Positions 20,101-27,611 of a DNA stretch of 27,611 bases are shown one piece after another. Source of the stretch: Chrysochromulina parva (Eukaryota; Haptophyta; Prymnesiales; Chrysochromulinaceae); contig PJAB01000403.1 in NCBI GenBank assembly GCA_002887195.1, positions 1 to 27,611 on the forward strand. The letters are read 5' to 3'. Below the pieces are notes generated by a model. It was not told where the DNA came from. It did not search any database and saw nothing but the letters and a program-made list of their open reading frames with translations. Numbering within the stretch: the stretch's first letter is position 1; every line of letters starts with the position of its first letter. Both the position numbers and the translations under genes were made by a program.

Positions 20101-23100
20101 CCCAACCCCCTCCTCCCCACACCCCTCCTCCCCACCCTCCCTCCTTCAGGTGCCTCCGTTTGAGAAGATGCTCACGCTTCCCGCCGCGTCCCTCGCCATG
20201 ACCTCTCAATTCCCCTTCATGCTCGCCGAGCTCGGAGACGCACTTCTGCATGCCGGCTGTGCCAAGCGCGTCGTCCGGCTGCGCGAGCTGATTGCCGAGG
20301 CCATCCCAGGCTTGCCTAGCGGCATCCAGCTCGCAAAGTCGATCGAGCAAGGCAACACGAAGCTCGGCGTGCTCTGGCGTAACTATTACGCCTTGCTGCT
20401 TGCATGCGCAGGGGGGTGCGTAGCGCAATCTCAACGGCTGCTCCATCCCGAAAGCCCCGAGCTCAACCCGAGCTCGAAGCCGTGGGCCACGCCGCCGCCG
20501 CTGCCGCCCGTGCTGCCGCCGCCACCGCCGGACGAGGACGAGGAGGACGATGAGGGGCGCCACCGCCTCGTATCCGAGGCCCCATTCGAAGAAGCTCCCC
20601 CCACGTCCCTCGCCACCCTCCCTGCGAAGTTCGATCGTCTCGTCGCGACCGCTCGTGGCGGCGAGGGCTCCACCGAGATGGCAATCTGGGGAGATGGCGA
20701 TCTGGGCGGCGAGTACTCCATCGAGATGGGGATGTGGCTGATGGGGGCGCCGCACGCCGGCTTCAACAGCTGTGTGCCGCCGCCGCCCCCCCCAACGGGC
20801 TCTGCGCGTGCCTCGATGCCGCCACCCCTCAAACTCTCAGCACGTGTGGGTGCTGTCCTGCCGCCCGTTACGGCGCGGCCGCCGCTCCTCGGGAGCTCTG
20901 TGCAACCGCCCTCGCCGCCGCCCTCACCGCCGCACTCGCCGTTCGCGCTTGATGCGAGCTCGCCGTATGGCAGCTTGCGGTACGAAACCTTCCGTTCCGT
21001 GCTCATCAGTGGGCGCGGTGTCGGAGGATGCACCCCGGCGGCGGCCGATGTGAAGCAAGTCGAGGTGATGATTTCCGATGGGGAGGCGAGGATCAATCCG
21101 ACGCTCGATCTCCTTTGGAGCTCGCTCAATCTCGAGACGGTGAGCTTGATTGCACGCGCCTCCGCTAAGTACGTCTCTGATCTGCCCCTCTGACTGCATG
21201 CTGATGACCTCCCTCATCAGGCCGGTCCAATAGGCTGGGCCTCCGCCTCCGTGGGTACCCTCTGTGGGTGCTTGCACCCTCATGGCGCCCTGATGGCGAC
21301 CGAATCGCTCTTCCGATGGGTCGACTCCCTCACCGATAAGAGTCGAAAGGAGCTCACTCTCCCGGTGGCGCGCACCCTACGCACCATCGCCCAATCCGAT
21401 GGATTTCGTCACGCGGTCCTCGCGGACGTGTCCAGGTCACAGGTACGCTGATTGCGTCTGAGTGGTGCATCTGATCGCATCTGAGTGCATGCTGGTTGCC
21501 TCCCTATCCACCACGCAGCACCAGCAGCTGCTCCAGCTCTACCTGCGCTTCATACGCGAGCACGCCTCGAAGCTGTCGACGCCGAATGACCTCAGCCTAC
21601 GCGCCGTGAGCCTCGAGCTCGTGTTGGTCATCCTCCACGTCGCACGTGCCACGACGGCGCCCGTCCGATACGACGCGAGCCGTTGGCTTCAGCCCTACTG
21701 GGTGCCCGAGGGGTTACGGCGCGCGTGGCCGCTCGACGAGCGCGCGCAGATGATGGAGAAGCTCATTAGCTTGGCCTCATGGAGGGAGGAGGAGGCGTGG
21801 CGTGCGGCGGCTGAGATGGGCGCGGCGGCAACACGGCGCGAAATCAAGAAGGTTGCTAGAGCGGCCAAGGCGCAGCATGATAAGGTGCCTCTGATTGCCA
21901 TCCGATTGCCATCTGATTGCCATCCGATTGCCATCTGATTGCCTCTGATTGCCATCTGATTGCCATCCGATTGCCATCTGATTGCCATCTGATTGCCTCT
22001 GATTGCTGCCTCATCAGGTGGGATCTGAGGAAGAACGACTCCTCTTCAGGCTCGAGACGTGTGCCTCGAGCGCCCTCCGCCACCTCATCCAAAGTGGGCC
22101 GATCGGCGCCGACAGATGGCTCGCCGACGGAGGCTCGTGGGAGCTCGAACCTGTGCCCAGCACGGCGCCCGGAGCACACCCCTTAGCTGCTCCGGAGGGG
22201 TCCGAGGTCCGTCAGCGCCAAACGGTCGCCTTCTTCGAGAAGAGCGAGCTCGAGGGAGCTCAGACGCTCCGGTACGTGATGGCCCCTGATGACGTCTGAT
22301 GACCACTGATTGCCCCTGATGACCGCTGATGGCCTCTGATGACGATCTCTGCGAGCATCTGAGTGGCCACTGATGGCCACTGATGGCCTCTCGGATGGCC
22401 TGACCGAGCAGGTACGTGCTCGGCCACCACTTCCCCACGCTGCTCGATCCATTCCTACGTCACGCGTACTTCGAGTCCGCCTACTTCCACGCGATTGTGG
22501 ACGCCATCATCCCCCTCGATGGAGAGACCATCTGCGAGCCTGTGCACCAGTACGATGACGCCCTCTTTGCACAGGTGGGTTCGATTGCGCCTGATTGCGC
22601 CTGATTGCGCCTGATTGCGTCCCATTGCGTCTGATTGCATGCGTCGGACGTCCCCATCGTTTCGCAGGAGGTCCACCGGCGAGCCCCGAGTCTGATGCTC
22701 CTCACCCTCGTACACCTCAAGAATGCCGACGGGCGCACCCGCTCGCGTGCCTTCGACCTCACCTGCCGGCTCACGGCCTCGTTTTGCAATCGAGGGGTCT
22801 TTACGTGTGAGGGCCGACCGCTCCCCCAATGGCGGCCGCTGTATACCGCCTCGCTGCCCGCGCCGGTGCTCTTGCGCCAGCACGTGCGAGCGGTGCTCAA
22901 GGCGGCCGCGACCGAGTGCAGCACGCTCGGGGCGGGGGTTGTGGGGGAGGCGCTCCGCCTCCTCATGCCCACGTACGAGGAGGGGATGTCCCTCGAGTGC
23001 CCGCTACGACGCGCACAGGTGCTCGACATCCTGCAGGTGGTCGCGCCGTGGTTCGCCAACATCCCTCTCAGCCCTCTCCCTCCCATCGAGCCCCTCCGCT

Positions 23101-26100
23101 CGGCCACCTTCATCTTCCTCCGCCGTCTCAGCCTCGTCGGCCTCTCGAGATCGAGCGAGCTCGAGGGGAGATCGAGCGCGCTCGAGGGCGAGGCCCTCAG
23201 CGCCTACTACGACGCGTGGTCGCAACTCGCCGCCGCGTCCGTCGGAGTAACGGTCGCGATGCGCGCGCCGCCCTGCGCACAGCAAGATGAGAAAGCACCC
23301 CCGAATGTCACCATCATCCTCGAGTTCCTTCTTCACACCGCGGCCCGTTCACACTCGGCGCTCGAGCTCGCTCAGCAGATCGTGCTTGGACTCTTCACAC
23401 TCGCGCCCCACACGACGCTCGGGGTCCTTCTCGAGCAGGTCACGCAGGGCGGCGTCGCGACGCCGGCACAGCGCGTCATCCCGCCAGCCAGTGCGGGCGG
23501 CATCGCGGCCACGACAGAGGGGCAGAGAACACTTCTCGAGGCGTCGGGCGGGCGGATCGGCGACGGACCGGAGGAGGGAGTAGTCGATGATGACGGCTCA
23601 CATCGGCCAATGCAGCTTGCCTCTTGCGCGGAGAAGAGAGCTGCCGCCCTCGCCCTGATGGTCGAGTTGGTCCGGCAGGTTCGCATCATGGCTACTGAGT
23701 GCCTCAGGATTGCTTCCCTCATTAGCTTCATGCTACTGAGTGCCTCAGATTGCTTCCCTCATCGCTCACACTCATTGTCGAGCCGCTCGACAGGGCTTTT
23801 GTGACGCCTGCGGAAAGCGAGCACTCGTGGACGCGTTACCGGTGCTCTTGACGACACTGCTCACACTCTTCGACTCGCAGGTGAGAGACTGATGGCAACT
23901 GATAGATAATGATGGCTATTGATGGCCACTGATCTCTGGCCGCCTCTGGCCGCCCCTGATCGCCTCTGATCGCCTCTGTTCGCCTCTGATCGCCTCTGAT
24001 GATGCGACTCATCATCTTCGACACGCAGACGCACTCCGCCCTCACGCTCGAGGAGCTCCACACGCTTCGCAAGCTGCTTGGCGCACTTCTCCATGGTATC
24101 CTTGAGGCGCGGCGCGCCGTCACGGGCGCGGCGGCCGCTCCTTTTTTGGAAGCTCGGGAGGCGCTGCCACCCCTCTATGCCAAGCTGCTGCGCGCTGTCG
24201 AGACGAAGGCCTTCAAGGTGAGCTGCCCACTGATGGCCACTGATGGCCACTGATGGCCACTGATGGCCACTGATGGCCACTGATGGCCGTTGATGGCCAC
24301 TGATGGCCACTGATGGCGTTGCATGCAGGTGCGCTGGCCGCGTCTCTTCGAGGACCCCTGAGTGACCCTGATTACCGTTGATGACCTCCCTCATCAGGTG
24401 CGCTGGCCGCGTCTCTTCGAGGACCACCAGCAAGCGTTCAACACGCCCTCAGTCGCACGCGCGTACGAGCTGATCAACTTCTGCCCAGTCGCGGATGCTG
24501 TGGGCGGGTTGCTCGAGTGCATGCAGGAGTGGGGCCAGATGAGCATTGCGTCGTCGTGGGCGCTGGTCGCTCGCTCGTGCCTGGACACCTCGACCGACCC
24601 GACGGTGCGCTTTGAGGCTCGTTACCCCATCCTCCATCTGATGGCCTCTCAGTGCCTCTGAGTGCCTCTCAGTGCCTCTGAGTGCGTCTACAGGTGCGCT
24701 TCAAGACCCTCGCCACGCTCCACCTGCTCGTCCCTCATCTGGACGATGCATGCGTCTTCGAGCCAAGTTTCGTCACATCGATCTTCAGGGCGCTGCATGC
24801 ATCGCTGGCGGACCTCGCCACCGCCATTGCCGCCCAGGACGCCGTCGCAGCACGCCCGAACCCCTCCGTCGATCTCTCAGCAGTCGGTGCCACGACTCCA
24901 AATAAGGCAATGCCTCAGCGTGAGCCTGGCGTTGCCTTATTTGGAGCAGGTGGCGCTGGAGCCGCCTTGCTGCCACCCGACGCGAACGAGCCCGCACCGT
25001 CGAACCGGTCGCCCGTCGGACGCAAACCGCTGGCCCTCGCACTCGCGGAGGAGGCGCTTACGATGCTGCATGCAATCACTAAGCGGCTCGCGGCGAGCGG
25101 GCAGCTGGCAGTGACAGGGGGGCTCGGCACGACGCTCCTCTGGATGGCCGTTGGCTTAAGTGGCTCGATGTAACCGACTCTGCTGGGACTCTGATTGCTC
25201 CTGATTGCTCCTGATTTCCCCTGAGTACTCTTCGGGTTTCGTCGGAACGCCCTCCGAATGCCCCCGACGGCCTCAGAATGCCTCCGAATGCCCCCGGCAG
25301 CCACAGAGTGCCTCCGATTGCCCCATGCTTGTCTCCGAGTGCTCACTGAGTGCCTCTGATGACCTCCCTCATCAGGTACCCGATCCTCCCTGAGTGACCC
25401 TGATTACCGTTGATGATCTCCCTCATCAGGTACCCGATCCTCCCTGAGTGACCCTGATTACCGTTGATGATCTCCCTCATCAGGTACCCCCGATCCTCAC
25501 TGATGGCCCCTAATTGCCCCTGATTGCCTCCCTCATCAGATATCCGACGCTGCAGCAGGAGCTCTACCCGATCATCAACCTGCTCCTCGCCGACGCTCAA
25601 CTTCGCTCGTTGCTCATCGGCGGCCGTGCGCCGCCGCCGCCGCCGTACCCTCAAGTGCTCCTCGCTCCGGCCACCGAGATGGGCGCCGTGATGGGCGCCG
25701 TGATGGGCGCCCAGCCCTCTTCCCAGCCGTCTCCCTTTGCGTCGGGGCTGCTGCAGATGCTTCTCGAGGGGCTGCGCGCAGCGGGCTGGTGGGGGCCCAA
25801 GCAGAGGGCCAGCGCCGCCGAGTCGGATCGTCGCCACCTGTTGCCCGAGGCGATGCACTCGACCATCATCAGCACCCTGCGCTACGCATGCGCCGTGCAT
25901 GCGTCCACGCTGCTCCCCACCATGACCCAAATTAGGCACGTACCCACCAGTGGCTTCGGCACCAACGGCCTCGCGAGCAGCGGTGCCGTGCCGCTCGAAA
26001 CGGCGCTCCAAAATGGGCCGTTGGTGATCGACTCGGCGCCTCTCCTCGAAGCCCTGTGCCTGCTGATTCCCGCCCTGTACCAATTGGTGGCTGATGAGGC

Positions 26101-26764
26101 CGTCAGCATCGAGGGGCAGCGGCTCGCCTTCGGTGATGACGGCATCATCAGCCAACGGCTCGCCTTCGAGCCACTCGCCGCCGCCGCCGCGGTCGTCGAC
26201 CTCATGCTCGGCGCGGACGCCCATCACGGCGCGTACGCCCATGACGGCGCGCCCGACACGGCGCCATCGATGGCGCGCGTGCTCGAGCGCTTCTTCATGG
26301 GCGAGTTCGGGGGCGGGCGGGCGGCGGCGTCGGAGCTGCTCGCCCAGCTCTGCCATCCGCTGTTCGCCGCCTACCTGCCTTCGCATGCGGATCGGCTGGC
26401 GCAGATGCTCACGAGGCTGTTGCATGCGGGTCCGGTGGCGTGGGAGGAGCCCCTGATGTTGCTCGTCGCGTACGCGCTGCAGCACCCTCAATCGCCCTCG
26501 TTCGTCGACCAGTTCCATCACGTGATCCACCTGTGCACGGCGTCGGAGTCGGAGGCGGCCCTTTACTGCCTCGGCTCCGCCATGCAGGCGGCCACGCGCG
26601 CTGGCGACGTGCTGACCTCGGTCGGCATGGGGCAGGGCAAGCCTTTTGATGAGATCGCCAATCTGCAGTTCTACGAGCAGGAGCGCAAGGTGCTCGAGAA
26701 GACGCGCGATGTGCTGCCGGCGCTCACGGCGGTACTCGCCTCCCTCGAGAGGCGCGCGCGCTGA
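17111..26764 (+). CDS. FRY: Furry / Tao3 / MOR2-PAG1 family cell-morphogenesis scaffold, 14 exons
   Basis: Exons: 17111-19450, 19530-19823, 19901-20038, 20150-21139, 21221-21442, 21519-21884, 22018-22271, 22412-22574, 22668-23678, 23794-23880, 24029-24217, 24398-24604, 24694-25169, 25540-26764. All phases agree, giving 2653 residues, close to Tao3 and human FRY. Furry proteins are long helical-repeat scaffolds that activate NDR/LATS kinases with MOB partners and control polarised growth. Family-like stretches: the N-terminal block in exon 1, RTAALKLIHATRALFF after exon 1 (compare 'RRLAVSVLREIRALF' in animals), LWRNYYALLLACA in exon 4, AGPIGWAS at the start of exon 5, VLDILQVVAPWFANIPL in exon 9 (the 'LLPWMENIEL' segment), and LVDALPVLLTTLLTLF in the 29-residue exon 10. 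Exon 4 carries a Pro-rich acidic insert. The frame is open upstream of 17111, but that overlaps the previous gene. The family call rests on remembered pattern. Confidence 0.82.
19451..19529 (+). other. Furry intron 1
   Basis: 79 nt, GT-AG, phase 0 (Q|VVRLEPEM). The 5' end GTGATGCATGCTCTGAG resembles the exon-2 start GTGGTGCGTCTCGAG with a 2-base gap. It contains TGATGACC, TGATTCGG and CCCTGATT elements and ends TTGTCGCAG. Read-through meets a stop at 19484-19486. Confidence 0.85.
19754..19801 (+). repeat. In-frame 24-nt tandem duplication in Furry exon 2
   Basis: Two exact consecutive 24-base units (19754-19777, 19778-19801) encode REISELRA twice, ending about 20 bases before the intron-2 donor. 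It looks like a recent, frame-preserving microduplication. Confidence 0.9.
19824..19900 (+). other. Furry intron 2
   Basis: 77 nt, GT-AG, phase 0 (AEQ|VELFAAD). It starts GTGCGTTGATTGCC and ends GATCTTGCAG. It contains GATTGCC and GATTACGATCC elements. There is no clear copy of the downstream exon. Confidence 0.85.
20039..20149 (+). other. Furry intron 3
   Basis: 111 nt, GT-AG, donor GTGAGT, strongly C/T-rich second half ending CTCCTTCAG. Its length is a multiple of three and it has no in-frame stop, so retention would add 37 Ser/Pro-rich residues. Intron bases around 20057-20085 (CTCAGAGCTCCCTCCGAGGC) repeat exon-3 bases just upstream (GAGCTCCCCTCCGAGGC), a trace of tandem duplication across the donor. 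Confidence 0.75.
21140..21220 (+). other. Furry intron 4
   Basis: 81 nt, GT-AG, phase 0, donor GTGAGC, ending GACCTCCCTCATCAG. It contains GATTGCACGC and TGATGACC. The exon resumes with AGPIGWAS, which matches the AGP segment of Furry proteins. Confidence 0.88.
21443..21518 (+). other. Furry intron 5
   Basis: 76 nt, GT-AG, phase 0 (SRSQ|HQQLLQLY). It begins GTACGCTGATTGCG and contains CTGATCGC and CTGAGTGC units. The acceptor is CCACGCAG; CAG three codons further on is a weaker alternative that would drop two Gln. Confidence 0.75.
21885..22017 (+). other. Furry intron 6, dense TGATTGCC repeat array
   Basis: 133 nt, GT-AG, phase 0 (QHDK|VGSEEE). Almost the whole intron is about a dozen head-to-tail units of TGATTGCC plus ATC or TC, ending GCTGCCTCATCAG. 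There are no unique spacers, so it is not a CRISPR. Confidence 0.9.
22272..22411 (+). other. Furry intron 7
   Basis: 140 nt, GT-AG, phase 2 (CG|G, Arg). The intron start GTACGTGATGGCC mimics the exon-8 start GTACGTGCTCGGCC. The body is TGATGACC, TGATTGCC and TGATGGCC units. The acceptor is TGACCGAGCAG. Confidence 0.85.
22575..22667 (+). other. Furry intron 8
   Basis: 93 nt, GT-AG, phase 0 (LFAQ|EVHRRAPS). It contains four CTGATTGCG-like units in a row and ends CGTTTCGCAG. Confidence 0.85.
23679..23793 (+). other. Furry intron 9
   Basis: 115 nt, GT-AG, phase 0 (LVRQ|GFCDACGK). It contains a tandem duplication of about 40 bases (GCTACTGAGTGCCTCAG... at about 23691 and 23732). The 3' end GTCGAGCCGCTCGACAG loosely repeats the upstream exon end GTCGAGTTGGTCCGGCAG. 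It leads into the 87-nt exon 10. Confidence 0.75.
23881..24028 (+). other. Furry intron 10
   Basis: 148 nt, GT-AG, phase 0. The body is TGATGGCC, TGATCGCC and TGGCCGCC units. The last bases ATCTTCGACACGCAG nearly repeat the end of exon 10 (CTCTTCGACTCGCAG), so here the intron 3' end mimics the upstream exon end. Confidence 0.8.
24218..24397 (+). other. Furry intron 11, with internal AG|GT junction and exact exon copy
   Basis: 180 nt, GT-AG, phase 0 (AFK|VRWPRLFED). It has about ten TGATGGCCAC units up to 24316, then TGCATGCAG|GTGCGCTGGCC at 24328|24329. Bases 24329-24356 repeat the exon-12 start (24398-24425) exactly. Then comes the 41-nt cassette 24357-24397 ending CTCCCTCATCAG. Splicing at the first acceptor without further splicing would reach a stop (TGA at 24359-24361). 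Confidence 0.85.
24605..24693 (+). other. Furry intron 12
   Basis: 89 nt, GT-AG, phase 0 (TDPT|VRFKTLATLHLL). The intron start GTGCGCTTTGAGGCTCG mimics the exon-13 start GTGCGCTTCAAGACCCTCG and would translate to a similar VRF...LHL peptide. It is followed by CTCAGTGCCTCTGAGTGC repeats and the acceptor GCGTCTACAG. Confidence 0.82.
24896..24946 (+). repeat. Near-perfect inverted repeat within Furry exon 13
   Basis: CTCCAAATAAGGCAATGCC (24896-24914) pairs with GGCGTTGCCTTATTTGGAG (24928-24946) over a 13-base loop: 18 Watson-Crick pairs and one G-T. The arms are AT-rich in a GC-rich exon, and the frame stays open. It could be a small fold-back insertion or an RNA stem-loop. Confidence 0.9.
25170..25539 (+). 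other. Furry intron 13, with three internal AG|GT junctions
   Basis: 370 nt, GT-AG, phase 2 (AT|A, Ile; then YPTLQQELY). The donor region GTAACCGACTCTGC mimics the exon-14 start ATATCCGACGCTGC. Internal AG|GT junctions lie at 25375|25376, 25429|25430 and 25483|25484. Segments 25376-25429 and 25430-25483 are identical 54-nt units, and a variant 56-nt unit follows. Each unit starts GTACCC and ends CTCATCAG. Retention of a unit would introduce TGA. Confidence 0.82.
25678..25713 (+). repeat. In-frame 12-nt triplication in Furry exon 14
   Basis: ATGGGCGCCGTG occurs in consecutive near-identical units, encoding MGAVMGAVMGA. It is another frame-preserving microduplication. Confidence 0.85.
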
Positions 26765-27432
26765 GATGGGCGTCCGATGGGGGCGGGCACCAGTGGAGGG
26801 TCGGAGGGAGTTGACGGGCATGCAATCAAACGCAATCAGGCGCCACATGGGAGAGACATCCTTGGAGGGTTGGAGGCAGTTTGCGCGCATGCAAGTAGGG
26901 CATGTGGTTCATGCGTGGGTTCGACGGGAAGTGTGAGGTGGGATGGTGGCGGCAGGCGTGTTGAGAGAGAGAGAGAGAGTCCTTCTGGAGTGAGTCATGT
27001 GCCGCGTCAACGGTCAAGGCTGGAGCGTCGAGGCAGGAGGCCACGGACGCATGGAGGCGGGCACGGTCGCTCAAGCGGGCACGGTCGCACCGGATGCGAT
27101 CTGTGGCGCGAGCGGTGCGCTACGAGTTGTGTGAGTTTCCTTACTGTGTGTGCCTTTGACGATCATGGGCTGGGGTAGGAAAACCGTATAATGAGTTACG
27201 TATCTCAGCCCCATCATGAGCTCGCCCGCTCGCCCGCTCGCCCGCTCGCCCGGGGATGCCCCATGGGCAAGCCCATGGGATGCCCGCACGCTCTGTTGGT
27301 GCGAGACACTTTGGACCCATCCGAACGTGGGGACGAAGCGTGACAAGAAGGGGGGCGTGTCGCACAAGAAGGATTAGCTGGTCGTCGAGAGGTCGTGCTC
27401 GGGTTCGTCAACGCCATGCAATCTCCATGTCT
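26765..27432. other. Intergenic, simple repeats only
   Basis: No protein-like frame on either strand. It contains the Furry 3' UTR, a GA dinucleotide run at about 26963-26979, four head-to-tail CTCGCCCG units at 27221-27252, and a palindromic CCCATGGGC-AA-GCCCATGGG at 27260-27279. Possible 3' ends of the convergent minus-strand gene would also lie here. Confidence 0.45.
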
Positions 27433-27611
27433 TCAGATTACCGGCGTCGTATCGGCGCGTATCGCGCTCTCCCGCCTTTTTTCAATGATGCAGGTCTCGT
27501 CTTGGCCGTTGAGAGAGATCTGGGGAAGGAGCTCCTTCCCGGCAAGCGTGGCGCAGTGCACAAAGGGAGCGGCCGGTGTCGTGTTGAGCGCGGGCAGCAC
27601 CCTTGGGCCCG
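27433..27611 (-). CDS. Possible C-terminal fragment of a minus-strand gene, partial at right edge
   Basis: The minus strand is open from the window edge to TGA at 27435-27433, giving about 58 residues. The peptide (for example PAAPFVHCATLAGKELLPQI, then a charged tail EKRRESAIRAD) has a normal composition, and GC at third positions is high, as in the other genes here. A plus-strand frame over the same bases is also open but has poorer codon use. No family is recognised. Confidence 0.35.
   Translation of the reverse strand, partial: GPRVLPALNTTPAAPFVHCATLAGKELLPQISLNGQDETCIIEKRRESAIRADTTPVI

Noticed and set aside
21885..22017. CRISPR-like regular repeat array
   Set aside because: Units of 8-11 bases with no unique spacers, lying exactly between a donor and an acceptor of a eukaryotic gene. 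It is a repeat-filled intron.
24230..24316. Stand-alone minisatellite
   Set aside because: The TGATGGCCAC array is confined to an intron and shares its unit with other introns in sense orientation, so it is treated as part of the intron architecture.
25343..26890. Long minus-strand open frame of 515 codons opposite the last Furry exon
   Set aside because: Arg/His/Gly-rich peptide with no family pattern. It is antisense to a well-supported exon and open because of GC-rich codon structure.
27260..27279. Terminator-like palindrome CCCATGGGC-AA-GCCCATGGG
   Set aside because: The two-base loop and lack of context give no basis for function. It lies beside simple repeats in intergenic DNA.
27416..27611. 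Plus-strand open frame from ATG 27416 at the right edge
   Set aside because: Codon third positions are less GC-rich than in the minus-strand frame over the same bases, and the peptide shows no pattern. The minus-strand frame is preferred, with low confidence.

Overview
The window is nuclear DNA from a GC-rich eukaryotic protist. The evidence is GT-AG spliceosomal introns of 76-370 nt, very high GC at third codon positions, and several eukaryote-specific protein families: a PHD finger, a Furry/MOR2 scaffold, a cell-type RNA-dependent RNA polymerase (RdRP) and Tudor-like domains. The style (FkbM-type methyltransferases, low-complexity Gly/Ala/Pro inserts, repeat-filled short introns) suggests a haptophyte or similar marine alga. 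That placement is an inference. I saw no rRNA, tRNA, CRISPR array or intact transposon.

Layout: (1) 1-1170, minus, running off the left edge: a PHD + Tudor-like + TFIIS-central-type chromatin/transcription protein. (2) 1435-2950, plus: glutathione-independent formaldehyde dehydrogenase with one 82-nt intron and an N-terminal extension. (3) 3565-4635, plus, and 4892-6175, minus: two convergent FkbM-like methyltransferase-fold genes. (4) 6545-15592, minus: a two-exon gene for a protein of about 2980 residues. It joins a Tudor-like segment, a possible methyl-CpG-binding-like segment, a RecQ-type helicase with an unusual Walker A motif, a second Tudor-like segment and a complete RDR/QDE-1-type RdRP. 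(5) 15876-17006, plus: a class I SAM methyltransferase of the Methyltransf_24 kind, divergent from the RdRP gene. (6) 17111-26764, plus: a 14-exon Furry/Tao3/MOR2 cell-morphogenesis protein (about 2653 residues), reassembled here exon by exon. (7) 26765-27432: no convincing gene. (8) 27433-27611, minus: a possible C-terminal coding fragment running off the right edge.

Two things stand out. First, RecQ and RdRP activities, which are separate quelling proteins in Neurospora (QDE-3 and QDE-1), are encoded here in one open frame. That suggests a single-polypeptide DNA-unwinding and dsRNA-producing silencing enzyme. Second, the introns have a peculiar architecture. In several of them the first 13-30 nt nearly copy the start of the downstream exon. 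This is followed by repeats of CTGATTGCC or CTGATGGCC in the sense orientation of the gene, and often by a closing CTCATCAG. A 41-nt cassette occurs once in Furry intron 11 and twice in intron 13, creating AG|GT zero-length-exon junctions. This looks like ongoing intron creation by short tandem duplication or introner-like insertion. It sits alongside many in-frame microduplications in the exons.

The genes do not form one pathway. The silencing enzyme and the PHD/TFIIS-like protein are both nuclear by inference. The dehydrogenase, methyltransferases and Furry protein serve metabolism, glycan or small-molecule modification, and cell shape.
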